64,000 nucleotides of DNA, taken from assembly GCA_029717555.1 (NCBI GenBank), contig JAMDHS010000102.1, positions 1-64,000 of the forward strand, written 5' to 3'. Shown here piece by piece: positions 44,641 through 55,952 of the stretch. The DNA comes from Peribolospora baueri (lineage: Eukaryota; Basidiomycota; Peribolosporomycetes; Peribolosporales; Peribolosporaceae). Both the position numbers and the translations under genes were made by a program. The notes under the pieces were generated by a model. It saw nothing but the letters and a program-made list of their open reading frames with translations. It had not been told where the DNA came from and ran no database searches. The first letter of the stretch is position 1. Each line of letters begins with the position of its first letter.

Positions 44641-44990
44641 CGCCCGGGAGGAAGGCGACCCGAGCGGCGACCAACGTTCTGGAGGCGTTGACGGTGCCCA
44701 CGTAAACCATCTCCCCGACCTTTTTTTTTCCCACAAGCTTGGACTCTCCCGTAAGCGAAGATTCGTCGAACTCGCCAACGGGCCCGTCCCTCGCTCGTCC
44801 GCTCGCGTCGTCCAAGGCCCGGACGGAGTCCTCGGGGCTTGACGCGAGCACAGAGTCGAGAGGAGGGGGACGCTCCAGGCGGGATGAGGACGTGGTCTGC
44901 GATGTATAAGAGATCGATGGAGACCTCCTCGCCGCGACCGTCTCTGCCGAGAACAATGCCCGTCCGCGGGCGCAAGTCGCCGAGCTTCAT
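44640..44990 (-). pseudogene. P1B-type metal ATPase fragment: actuator domain, inverted
   Basis: Minus-strand readings give KLGDLRPRTGIVLGRDG, EEVSIDLLYIADHVLIPPG and, after a one-base frame change, FDESSLTGESKLVGKKKVG followed by VYVGTVNASRTLVAARV and LPGENMLDSIL. TGES is the actuator-domain phosphatase motif and the order matches copper/cadmium-type P1B ATPases. The N-terminal metal-binding part and following membrane helices are missing. It lies head to head with the hinge fragment, so one ancestral gene was broken and partly inverted. Confidence 0.75.
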
Positions 44991-45974
44991 AGGGCGGACG
45001 CGCGGCGCGAAGCACAGAGCAAGCGCAAACGGTCGCACGGCCGCGGGCAAACCGTCGGAACCTACCATTTCGCCGGCGTACGTCTGCCGCCCATCGTCGA
45101 ATGACGCATTTGTGGGAAGTGAACGAGATCGCGCGGCGACTCGAGAGTCGCTTTACACTATACGAGGCCAAGTGTGCGGAGACTGGGCGTCTCTAATACA
45201 CCACAGGCTTGCAGTTCGTCGAGGTGGCCGTCTCGAGAAAGCCGTCGGAGGTGGCGCGCGTCCTTTTATTTTAATTTATTTTTTTCTCCTCCCCCGCAAC
45301 GGCGGGCTCACCGCCGCCGTGCCGTTTCTAGGCCGCCAACGCCTGCGCGCGCGTTCGTTCGACTGGCGTGGTCGAACGAGTCCAATTTTCTCCAAAAATG
45401 TGCGTGGCAACCCGGTGCCGGCCATCCGACTCGAGCAATGTCGGTCGGTCTGCGAGGCCGACCGACCAACGAAGCCGTGGGAGACCGCCTTTTTCTTCTC
45501 GAGAGCGACGACGAGCGCGAGCGGTTCAAGGGGGACGGAGGAAGAGCCAAAAAACTCGTCGTGACATCGCCGCCGCCATCGCCGTCGACCGTATCCGTAT
45601 CCGTATTCGCCCGGTCCCAATCCCCGTCCCGATCCACGACGACGCAGACAGACAGACGGAGGTCAACGGCGTCGCGCCCAAAGCTTTACTTAACACGAAC
45701 TGGTATTCCCGGCGCCCAAGACAAGGCAAGGCGTGGCGTGGCGTGGCGACCCGACCTTGGCCGTGGACGCCCCTTTCTTCCCCAGCAGACAGAGCGGCAG
45801 CGTGACTGAATCTACACAAGTGGAGGTGATCTCGAGATGGACAGATGAAGAGAAACGAAAAGAGGGAGGAAGAGCTAAAACGAGCTCAGGACTCCATTCT
45901 TCGCGGGGACGAAAAAAAAGGGAAACAAAAGTTTAGCCGGGTGGCAACTCGTCAGTCAGCGACACCACTCGTAC
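44991..45974. other. Intergenic, right edge of accessory island
   Basis: No gene could be supported, although both strands carry open frames of about 100-200 codons with Arg/Ser bias. An A/T-rich run (about 45264-45290) interrupts otherwise GC-rich sequence. The last part is the 3' flank of SEC13. Confidence 0.4.
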
Positions 45975-47597
45975 TCACTCGTTCACACACTCCCAACCGC
46001 CCTTCAAGTTCTCCTTCCAAAGCGTGATCTTTCCGTCGCCGCAGCTGACAGCAAGGATATTACCGCTGACGCTCCAGCTAACCCTCCACACGACGTCTGC
46101 AAATCGGTTGCTCGCGTCTGGTCCAGCGGCCGCCGCGGAAGGATCAGCGACGGCGGCGGCGGCGGGGTTGGGAACGAGATAAGTCTTGTTCCAAGCGCTG
46201 GAGAGCGTGTCTTGAGTCCAGATGATCACCGTCTTGTCCTGACTGGCCGAGGCGAGGTAGGAGCGCGGGAGACCAATGTTGGGAGCAAAGGCCACGTCGC
46301 GAACCCAGTCCGTGTGGCCTTCCAGCTTGTCTACTTCTTGCCATGCTTTCGTTTCGTCACTGCGGGCGGGCGTCGGGAAGAAGAGATGGGATGGGATGGG
46401 AGGATCGGAGGAGAAAGACGATGGAAAAAGGACTCACCTAAACTCCCAGATACGGACGAGGTTATCGCAACCGGCGCTGGCGAATCGTTTGACGACCGCG
46501 ATCGACGCCTCATCGCCGGTCTGCAAGGTCTGGCCGGCCGGAGGGGCGCCACCGCCGACGCCGGTGCCTGGTGCGCCGGCGGCAGAGATGAGCGATCCTG
46601 GCACTGCGGCTGGGGCCCACGAGACGGCATTGGTGCCGATGGGGTGGGCGTTGAAGAGAGAAGCGTCCCACGTTCCGTCGTCTGGGTTGGATAGGGAGGG
46701 AGAGGGTGAGAAAAGAAGGGATACGGGAAAGCAAAAACCGACGCGACAAGCGGGTTTGGGTCATGGCGTGAAAAGAGAGAAAAAAAATCCGGACTGACCG
46801 TTAAACGTCAAGACGGACACCTTTCCGTCCGAGCTGGCGCAGGCAAGGATGGGGCCGAGCTCGTGGGGAGCCCATGCGATAGAGTTGACGGAAGCAGTAT
46901 GCAATCCGTGCTCCTTAATCCTCGTCCAAGTGCCGGACTCTCCACCGCCGGCGCTATAACTGCCATAAGCCTGGGAGGCAGCGCCACCGGAGCCGGAGCC
47001 GAGGGCGGCCGAGTCGTCTTTCCAGATGAAGACGCGGCCGTCATAGGAGCAGGAGGCGAGGATGGGTCCAAACTTGGGATGGGCCCATGCTACCTGCCAT
47101 ACTGGACCGTCGTGGCTGAAAGCGGGGCGAGTGTGGCGGTGAGAAGGGAAGCGAGAAAGGAGGGAGAAAGAGTGAGCAGCGGTGACTCACCCCTTGAGCG
47201 TGATCCCACCGCCGCTGGCGCCGGTCCTCTGGGGCTCTCCATCGACGACGTCAAAGATCTTGACGGTGCGATCGGAGGAGCAAGTGGCGAGGCGCTTGCC
47301 ATAGTGGTCGAGTTGGGCGTCATGCTGGTGGGAAGCGGCGGCAAAAGGGTGAGATGGGGGACGAGTAGGTGGAAGGAGGAGCTCGTGTGCGGTTGGGCGG
47401 ACTCACGATCATGTCCTCATGAAGCGTCTCGATGGCCCGCGCATTGTCCGACTTTGCGCCGGCGGAGGCGCCGCCGCCGGGGACAGGCACCGCTGGGGGT
47501 GCGACGGAGACCTGGAGGGGAGAGGAGAGAAGAGGGAGGGAGATGGCTGAGGGCGTGGGTGCGGCGTGCGGGTGCCTGCGATAGGCGGACTCACCAT
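45975..47597 (-). CDS. SEC13: Sec13, WD40 subunit of COPII coat and nuclear pore
   Basis: Six-bladed open beta-propeller that pairs with Sec31 in COPII and with Nup145C/Nup96 in the pore. Exons on the minus strand: 47597-47595, 47511-47407, 47324-47191, 47115-46799, 46681-46438, 46359-45975; 395 residues, frame kept. Blades are clear: [118 protein letters not shown]-type and [15 protein letters not shown]. It is longer than yeast Sec13 (297) through Ala/Gly-rich loops. Exon 1 contains only the ATG, with the intron starting directly after it. A GTGAGT overlaps the terminal stop, so a short additional exon is possible. Confidence 0.95.
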
Positions 47598-48841
47598 CTG
47601 GTGTGATGTGATGTGATCTGGATCTGGCTTGTCTCCTTGCTTTGCAACGGAGAGGAAGCGAGGAGAAAGAAGAAAAAAGAAAGGCGGGAAGAGGGAAGAG
47701 GGAGGAGGAGGAGAGGCTGTGCGAGGCGAATGGAGTGGAGTGAGGAGGAAGGGGAGAGGAGCGACGAAGGATAAGACGACCGGCGATCGGATCGACGACC
47801 GACTTGGGTACGCAGGAAGCGCGAAACGCGAAGGTGTGAGTGCCGGCGTGAGCGTGACATGGCACGGACCGCAGCCCCGTCTCACGCGCGCCGCAGAAGG
47901 TCCCGTGCGTGCTGCGGCAAGAGAATATAGTAGTAGCGCGTCGTTCCCTCTGTTTTTGTCTCGGTGAATGGGAATGGGGAGGTTATGGCGTCGGAATTCC
48001 CCGAAGCGTCTGAGCGGCGGTCGACGGTTGCTTCTGTTCTGTTCTGTTTTCTTCTCTTCCTTTCCCATCGCCTCCCCACCGTCGATCTGAGATCTTCTCC
48101 TCCTTCTTCTCCTTCTTTCTTTGTTTGCAATGCCAGACAGAGGCAAGCGTAGCGTCTGCCGAACATGCGTCTTCGTCTGCGCCGGCGTTGCCATCGTCGC
48201 GTTATCGGCGGTCTCCTTGCCGTCGAACTCACGCCTGCCAGAAGCTTAATCTAATCGGCCGACGCAACGCGGCGCTGTCTCGTTTTCATTTCTCTTTTCT
48301 CTTCTTTCTTCACCGTCTATCACTAACCTCGCCTTTCCGTGTCCGTCGTCGACGCATTGACCACTCACTTCCTCTTCACTCCTTTCTTTAAGCCGCCGGA
48401 GAGCCAGCGCAGCCAGCGCAGCCAGCGCAGTCGGCGTCGTCCAAGACCGTCTCTCGTCTCTCGGTCGGCTCGCTGGGATATGCGCGTCTCCATCTCCGTC
48501 TCCGCCTCGCTCGTCCGGCCACGACGTTCATGCGTTCTCCCAAGGAGAAAGGGGGCACCGGGGGTGGGAAAGCGAGGGTGAGGAAGAAGAAGGGAAGAAC
48601 GACGACCGAACGCTGTTTGTTGTTGTCTGTTGTCTGTTTTCTGTTTTCTGTTTTCTCTTGTCCCCCTGGCCGCCCTCGTTTGTTTTCCCCTCCATCGCCA
48701 ACTCGAGTCTGCTCCCAATACAAGAAGAAGCAACCGCCGGGCTCGATTCTCCCTCCCATCACCGTCACTACCGCCGTCACCATCATCATCACCATCGCCG
48801 TCACCCGCCGTCTTCTCTTACCCATCCACTCCCAATACCTC
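47598..48841. promoter_or_regulatory. Divergent promoter of SEC13 and the NDT80-like gene
   Basis: About 1.2 kb without a supportable gene. It has a CAGCGCAGC nonamer repeat (about 48405-48431), TGTCTGTTTTC repeats (48615-48655) and pyrimidine-rich tracts on each side. The SEC13 leader lies next to 47598. Confidence 0.45.
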
Positions 48842-51233
48842 ATGCCCCCTCTCCAACCCTCTTCTTCTTTCTCCCACCACCTCCGCCACCGCCACCCGTC
48901 GACGGCCACCGACCCGACCGCCAACGCCGCCCGCGATCAACATCTCCTCGCCCGCCCTCGTTACCACCCGTACCGCTCCTCGTCCACCCTGGCCTATCCC
49001 TCTTCTTCTCCTTGTCCTTCTCCTCCTCCTTGTCCCTCTCCCTCGCCCTCTCTCTCGCCCTCCCTCCACGTCCGCTCCTCCTGGCTTTCTACCAGGTAGG
49101 CCTACGCCCACCGATCTCTCGGCGCCTTTTTTTCTTGTCTGCCCGCTCCTCTTCCCGCGTATTTGCCCAGCTTCTTAACTAACCCTCGATCTCTCTCTCC
49201 CAGCCAGATCCGCCGTACCAACACCGTCGACTCCACTCGCCGCCAGCTCAACCACCACTCCCGAGGCGATGGCCAACCCTCGCCGCCGTCCTCCTCTGCT
49301 TTTTCCTCCATGTGCTCCATCTGGTCGCCTAATCCCGCCGCTCCACCTAGCCCTCGCGCCCCCGCTTCGCCCGCTTTGGGTCTTCTCAACGTTCCCCCTA
49401 TGCCCACCTCCATGCGCCTCCTTCCCCTACCTTTCCCCTCGGCCCATTTCCACCGACACCGCTCCGCCCACTCCTCGTCTCCTTGCCCGCCTAACCCTAA
49501 CCACTCGCCCTACACCCGTTCCTACTGGTCCTCCCCTGGCCTCTCCCACGACTCGATACCCCATCTCTCCTCCTCCTCCTCCACTGCCTCCTCTTCTCCT
49601 CACCACACCCGTCCCTCTTCTCCCTATTCCCACCGTCGGCCCTGTTTGTCTTCCCCCGGCCCTTCCCATCCATCTCTCCCCACCCGCTCCCACGCTCCCA
49701 GCCCCGAGTCTCTGCCCTCGCCCTTTCGTCGCAACAGTGCTAGCTCCCGCGACGACATTCCACCTCACCAGCTGCCTCCGTCCGCACAGACCGCGCCCGC
49801 TTCCCAGGCCCTCCCCGGACCTTACCCTCCCCTTGACCTCCAGTACATCTACGGCTGGAGTTCTGATTCTATCCTTCCCCGATCCCGTCCCGATGATGTC
49901 CTCAGGCCCACCGACGTCGTTGAGCCGCTGGACGACGACCCAGTCGACTATGATCCGGTCGACTACGGAAATATCTTTCAAGACGCCCTCACCGAGCCTT
50001 TGAGGTCCCTCTGGGGCGACCGCGGCCAAGAGTGAGCAGTGAGCCCTTGCCTTCGTCAGCTCGTGTCCAACCCTTTCCCTCACATCCTTTTATCCCTCCA
50101 GACTCCGAGTCGCTCTCGAAGCGACATGCCTCAAAGACCGCTTTGACGGAAACGACATCTTCGTCGCTTACCGTCGCAACTATTCCACCATCGTCTGCCG
50201 CCTCCATCTGGCGCCTTCCTCTTCGACTGGCCTCTCGCCCCAGAGCGACTCGCACGGCTCCTCCGGCATCCCCGACATCTACCTCAGCCGCAAGATCCGC
50301 AACCCGTCTTCGTCAGGCAGGGTGTCATGGGCCAAGAGCAAGCTGCTCAGCTCGCCCAACTCTGACGAAGACGAACCCAAGATCATGCAGCTCGTCAAAG
50401 GATTCAGCGTCGGCTTGGACGCCTTTGTCCTAGGTCAACGCGACACCGACGGTTCTTTTCGCCGCGAAAAGACGAGGGACAAGAACGTCCCCCTCGTCAG
50501 GTACTCTTCCCTCCGCGGTGAGTCACGCCGCCTCGTCGCCGCCCGTGGGCGTAGCCTACGCTCATCTTCGCTCCTCGGGCTTCCTCCCCCCCTCCGCTCG
50601 CCGGTAGAGAATGCAGCGCCGCTCCCTCTCGAGACGGAGCCCGTCACTCCGGGAGACGAACCAGGATCCGAGGCAGTGTTCGAGCGGATTCAGTTCGTGA
50701 GCATGTCTGCTCCACTCCAAGTGGCCGTCGGTCGTCCAGCCTACCTGTGCGACGGCTGATCCATGTCGCGTGTCCTCTTCGTTCCGCCTCACAGAAATCG
50801 GCTACTCCCGGTAACGGAAAGAACAGGAAGCAGCAGCTGTGAGTCCCGTGACCTCTTTCCAGAGCTTGTCAGCCTCGACGCTCTCTCACACCTACTCTCG
50901 ACGATCGCTTCATTGCACCGCTTCGTTCGCCGGCAGCAACGCCTACCGTCTCGTTTTGTATGCCCATGTCGCTCATTGGCCTGGCGCTGAAGGAAGCGCG
51001 GGCCGCCGCGGCAGCGGCTTTGCTAGCAGGAAAGCGGGGCCGAGGGCGGATGCGATCGATACCGTGCCCATAGCGTGAGTGTCTCAGTGCTTTGTGCTCC
51101 GTGCTCTAGGGAGAGCGGACGACGTTTCCTAACCCCCCATTTTACTCGCAGTTCCATCGTCTCCAAAGGCATCGTCGTTCGCGGCCGTTCCAGGGGCCAG
51201 TATCCGCTCGACGGCTTTCGACGTCCCACGTAG
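48842..51233 (+). CDS. NDT80/PhoG-like (p53-type fold) transcription factor
   Basis: Exons 48842-49095, 49204-50031, 50102-50517, 50608-50696, 50795-50838, 50937-51074, 51152-51233; 616 residues, frame kept. The N-terminal 350 residues are Ser/Pro/His-rich. The Ndt80/PhoG DNA-binding fold follows: KDRFDGNDIFVAYRRNYSTI, YLSRKI, QLVKGFSVGLDAFV, ETEPVTPGDEPGSEAVFERIQF, then KSATPGNGKNRKQQL, NAYRLVLYAHV, and finally SIVSKGIVVRGRSRGQYP. The IQFKSAT-NGK and V-RGRS elements are family hallmarks. Members control meiosis, nutrient and sexual development genes in fungi. The first exon is plausible but only supported by splice phase; translation could instead start at ATG 49310 within exon 2. Confidence 0.82.
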
Positions 51234-51789
51234 ACCGCCTTCTTTTCGCAGTCCACCCACCGTTGACTCGCCTCTCCGCATTCGCCGCCTCGTCCGATCA
51301 ACCTCACTCTTGGGATTTCGCTAGCTCTTCTCCCTTTCATTCCGCCAGCCTCTCCCGCTCTTTCGAGTGCTCCGAGTGCCCAGACTGCCCACCCAGACTG
51401 CCCCCCCCCCCCCCACCCATGCTTCTATTTGTCGTTCTGCTCTCCTCGCTTCCTTCCTCGCCCGCCTTTCCACCATTCATCTTTTGCCGCGCCTCGTCGA
51501 CGTGCACTCGATTTGCGGTCCGCTTCGCGTTCGATCGTCGCTGCCGCTCGCCGCTGCTTTGCTCTAACTAGGGTCGCCTCCTTCTCCAGCATGCTTCGTC
51601 TTCTCCCGCCCACTCGGGCCTTTCCCTTCGCATCCCAAGCCCGTGTCCTCGTTAGCGCTCTTCGGCGATGCCCCATCACCACCAGCGTCGCATCCATGCT
51701 AGACACAAGTTTGCCAAAGCGAAACGCCGTGTGTGTAGTCGAGTATTCCTGCAACCTGTTCCACCGCATGCTCGATCTATTCCTACCTA
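51234..51789. other. Intergenic between convergent genes
   Basis: Shared 3' flank of the NDT80-like gene (+) and MRF1 (-). It includes a 14-base poly-C run (51401-51414) and is pyrimidine-rich; no gene is seen. Confidence 0.5.
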
Positions 51790-53526
51790 TCAAGTCATCT
51801 CGGCCAGCATGCTCTCGAGACGTAACCGCTGCTCGTGTCGATGGAGCTCGTCGATGAGATACTCCAACCCACTCCCGTCGTCCTCTGACCCCTCGAGAAC
51901 CTTTTCGAGACCCGAGAGGGAGACGCCGATGCGATGGTCCGTGATACGGTCCTGTTGCCCGGCGGGCGTATGAAGAGAGCGACGGACGGACGAGATCAAT
52001 CCATCTCCCGTTGCGTTCCTACACCTTCCTTCCTAACCCCGGAAAGCCCTCCGGACCGGGACCGGGATGCTCACCTGCGCATAATTATACGTCCGTACCT
52101 TATCACTCCGATCCATCCCCGCCACCTGACTCCTCTTCGCCGCCCGCTTCGACGCCACTTCATCTCGCATTTTACGATCTGCCAGACGCGCGCGCAGGAC
52201 GGCCCATGCTTTTGCTCGATTCTGGAGTTGGGCGGAAGGGATGGAGAGGGTGAGGACCGGCATATGTGTGTGTGTGTGGGGGTGTTCACTTACCTGATGC
52301 TGCGAGCGCGAGTCTTGCATCGAGACCGAGATGCCCGTCGGCTCGTGCGTCAGACGCACGGCCGATTCCGTTCGATTGACGTGCTGCAGGAAGAACCAGT
52401 AAGCGCGTCGCCCGCCCGACCATAGACGATGGCGATCGAGTAATGAACCTCACCTGTCCTCCGGCTCCTCGAGACCTCATGACTTCCAGCTTGACCTCCT
52501 TGGGGTCGACGTAGAAATCGTCGTTCTTGCCGTTGCCCGTCTCTTCCGACAACGGAAGGACGACCATGGCGACGGTGGACGTGTGCACCCTGCCCTGCGT
52601 CTCCGTCAGCGGCACGCGCTGGACCCGGTGCACGCCTGCCTCAAACTTGAGCTTGCCGTACGCGCCCTCGCCTTTGACCTCGAGGATGACCTCCTTGAGC
52701 GCCTCGCCCCCCGCGCTCCCTCCTCGAGCCCCTTCGGCGACGGTACGGGAAAGCGCCTCGACGGACCAGTTCCTCGGCTCCGACGCGCACCATCGCGCGT
52801 ACATGCGCGCCAGGTCTCCCACAAACAGCGCCGCCTCGTCTCCTCCTACGCCGGCTTTGAGCTCGAGGAGGGCAGAGGAAGAGTCGAGCGAAGAAGGGGC
52901 GAGGAGATGTCGTCGGAACGCCGAGCGCAGGGTCGTCAGTGAATCGCGGAGCGTCTCGGCCTCCTCGGCAGCTAGTGTGCGCATCGAAGCGTCGGGATCG
53001 GACTCGGAGAGAGCGAGCGTGGCCTCGAGTTGCTGAGATCACTTGCCGGCAAGAAAGAGGCGGGCGTCGAGTGAGACGGTGGGCGGACGAACGGAGGGAA
53101 GCTCTACAACGGTCCGCGCTCACCTCCTGCGTATCCTTCCATGCCCTCCAGGACTGATGAAGAGGCTCGAGCTCCTTGACCTGGCGTGCTCGACTTATTT
53201 GCTCTGAAGGACTGCCGTTTGGCTTTTGCCGACGGACGTGAAGCCAGAGACGTCAGCCGGCTCAGCACTTCCGATGGGACAAAATAAAAGAAAAAGAGAG
53301 GCGTCCGGCCTCTTACCTTGTCCAGTAGACTCGCCCTCTCCTCCATCATGCGGGCCACCAGGGCCACCACCTTGTCGTCCTTCTCCTCTTCAGCGCCCCG
53401 CCCGGTCGCCTTCTTGGCCGCCCAGAGGGACGAGGAGCTGGTCATCCCCCGTCGACAAGACGGGGAGAAAAAGAGAGCTGTGGCACCGCGCCGACATGCA
53501 TTTCCGGCGGTCGGGAGGACGTACAT
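51790..53526 (-). CDS. MRF1: Mitochondrial peptide chain release factor 1
   Basis: Terminates mitochondrial translation at UAA/UAG. Exons on the minus strand: 53526-53317, 53180-53124, 53032-52454, 52383-52294, 52221-52075, 51951-51790; 414 residues, frame kept. Key parts: N-terminal basic, Arg/Ser-rich presequence ([14 protein letters not shown]); [41 protein letters not shown]; the catalytic GGQ (Gly280-Gly281-Gln282) in [33 protein letters not shown]; and DRITDHRIG near the C-terminus. The anticodon-reading loop expected before GGQ lies in exon 3. An intron splits the gene immediately after GGQ. An alternative in-frame ATG at 53622 exists; I prefer 53526 because it opens a mitochondrial-type presequence. 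Confidence 0.95.
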
Positions 53527-53896
53527 GGCCGCTGGATCGTCTCGTGGGTGCGAAGCATCTCGGTGCGCCTTCACTTGGCGCTCGAGCCATCCGACCGGCT
53601 TCTTCTTGCCGCAGCAAGTCATTTTGCGCACTCGGATACTTTCAATCGTCGACGCGAGGCGTCCACGCACGACGTTCGTTCCAAGTCTGCCATCTCGGTT
53701 AGGGTGGTCGAAGGCGAGGGCGCCAGCGAGACGCAAACACGGGTCATGCAGGCGAGGCAGAATGCGCAGAGAGACAGAGAATGGAAAGACGAGCGGTGCC
53801 GACGGACCACAGGAGAGAAGGTCTTGCTGCGGCGTTAAGCGGTCCCGCTTCGACCGCGCACTGACCTCGTCGACTCCTCTCCTCTCCACTTCAGTC
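53527..53896. promoter_or_regulatory. Divergent promoter of MRF1 and RPP1
   Basis: A 370-bp gap between two start codons on opposite strands. I see no clear box element. If the upstream MRF1 ATG (53622) is used the gap shrinks to 274 bp. Confidence 0.4.
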
Positions 53897-55482
53897 ATGT
53901 TCTTCGACCTCAACCTCCCATGGCCCACCTCCTCCAGCTTTCCCCGCGGTCCCAGCAGCTCCAAGGCCGGGGGAGGCGCTTCCGGGAAGAAGAGCAAGGC
54001 CAAAGCGCTGCCCGCTTCCCCGGCGCCGGGCGACGACGTCAAGCATGACGCGCTTGCCGCTTTGAGGTCAGAGGAGAGGGAAGAACTGGTTCAGAGCTTG
54101 GAGATGATGATTCACAGTAAGCGTCATGGCCTCCTTCGATAGCATCGACGAAGCATTCACACGAAGAGCCAGTAGAAGCTCACAGTGTCTCGTAATACGC
54201 ATTCGGCCGCTTCAGTGGGATACTCTGTCGTCGCCTTTAACCACGTCGTTCATTCGCGCTTTGACTCCTCCCGGCACCGCAACCCGTTCTCGGATGGCCC
54301 TCCATTCCCAGAAATGGACACCCGAAGTATCCCAAAGCCACATCGAAATATTCTGCAGTTGAGCAGGATGACGCTCGTCATGGACGATGGCGGCGGTGGA
54401 CACGGACTGGTGAGCTCTTCTTTCCTCGTCGCACCAGACACGCGAACTGTTCCGCCGGCCGCTCGTCGTCACCTGGAACACGCTGACTCGCTCTCCTTTG
54501 TCCTGAATTTGCGCTCGCCGTGTACCTCGCCCTGCAGGTAGCATCCAATGCGTTGGCGCTTCAATCCTACGACATTCTCGCCGTACGGCCCTTGAACGAG
54601 TCTGCCTTCCAGACCGCCTGCCTCACCCTATCTGCTCCGAAAGCCTTCGCTATCGATATCATTTCCCTCGATCTCGCCGCATCTCCCCGATTACCCTTCT
54701 ACCTCAAGCGGTCAACCGTCGGCGCGGCCATCGCAGCTGGCGTCGTCTTTGAGGTCTGCTACGGTCCAGCCGTGGGTGCCGGCTCGGGAGATGCCTGCAA
54801 AGCCGAAGGGGGCATTGGCATGGCGGCGAGGAGGAACGTCATCGCTGGTGCAAGGGAAATCATGCGCGTCACTGGCGGCAAGGGAGTCATCATTAGCAGC
54901 GAGGTGAGGCGAATGATGGAGTTCCGGGGACCATTCGATGTCATCAATATGTGAGTCTGGTTCATCGTCTAAGGCGAGGCGCGGCCAGCCATCGGTTCCC
55001 CGACGCACTGATCGACGGTTTCCTTTTCTTCGCACCGCAGGGGCACTCTATTTGGGATGAACCAAGCGCTCGCTCGAGATGCCATCTCGAAGACCTGTCG
55101 ATCGCTCGTGTACAAGGCCGGTGAGTCCTCTTCCCGTTCCAGCTATGTTACCTCCCTGCGACCTTGGTCGCTAGTCTCCATCTGAACGGTCGTCCAGAGC
55201 TAAACAACGTTCTTTTTCTGGCGCTCTTCTTCGGGTTCATGTGTTCCAATCACGGTCCCAGAGACGCGCAAAACGTATGGTGGCGTACTCGCGAACCCGG
55301 TCGTCGTCACGTCGACGATACCATCCGCCCCTTCGGCGGAAGCCGACGCCATGGCGGATGGATCGCTCTCAACCGAGGATGGAACTGCAGACGACGGCGA
55401 GGCAAAGAAGGGGAAACGTGGGGGTGAAGGGGGCGGCGGTGGCGTTCAGGGTCGCCAGGGAAAGAAGAGGAAAGTCAAGTAG
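53897..55482 (+). CDS. RPP1: Ribonuclease P/MRP protein subunit Rpp1 (p30)
   Basis: Protein subunit of nuclear RNase P and RNase MRP, for 5' maturation of tRNAs and rRNA processing. Exons 53897-54116, 54216-54409, 54538-54950, 55041-55120, 55262-55482; 375 residues, frame kept. Signature elements of the PHP-type TIM-barrel: MFFDLNLPW at the N-terminus, MGYSVVAFNHVV, SYDILAVRPLNESAFQTAC, AFAIDIISLDLA, LPFYLK, VGAAIAAGVVFEVCYGP, and GVIISSEVRR. The C-terminal ~70 residues are Gly/Lys-rich and end in a basic KKRKVK, a likely nuclear localisation signal. Exon 1 includes a Ser/Gly/Lys-rich insertion after the first strand. Confidence 0.94.
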
Positions 55483-55952
55483 GCATTAATGCTTCGCTTG
55501 CGTCTATCGCAGTGTGCCTGTGGAGCAGCCTTTGGGAGGCGCGGCCGAGTCTACCCAGATCAAAATGGAAACCGGAGATGTCTGCCTCACGACGTTGCGT
55601 TCCAGGTCTTCCTGCGTTATCCGCATCTCCTTCCCGAGTCTTACCCATTGCCGGTGCTGTTGCTGTACAATAAGAACAAGCAAATAAACGGCACGTGCTC
55701 AGTCCCAGGCCTGACCGCGCGGAGCCATCTATCTCTCGAGAAGCCGTGGCGGTTGTCGACACAAAGACTGCGTTTTAGCGTTCCTATCGACGATAGAATG
55801 AATCTTGACGAGTGATCTCGAACCGGTGCTCGTCTCCCGTTCAGCTCATTGACGCCCGGTATTTGCGCTCACATGAACAAGGAGCACGCGAACAAGACGA
55901 GCCAACGCCTCCAGAGGGAGATGAAGAAGAGCAACCAAGGGTATATTCACAA
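55483..55952. other. Intergenic between convergent genes
   Basis: 3' flanks of RPP1 (+) and the methyltransferase gene (-). No gene or repeat was noticed. Confidence 0.45.

Noticed and set aside
3211-45000. The whole interval as one giant recombinase-headed cargo element
   Set aside because: Between the recombinase remnant and arsH lie many core genes (flippase, SEN54, PMI) that would not travel as cargo, and no terminal repeats were seen. Only the separate islands are kept as findings.
47409-48194. 261-codon minus-strand frame spanning SEC13 exon 2 and its promoter
   Set aside because: Overlaps SEC13 in another frame and consists of Ser/Pro/Arg runs; no start context.
51401-51414. Poly-C run as a possible assembly gap or functional element
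   Set aside because: Simple homopolymer in a convergent 3' flank; likely slippage tract with no supported role.
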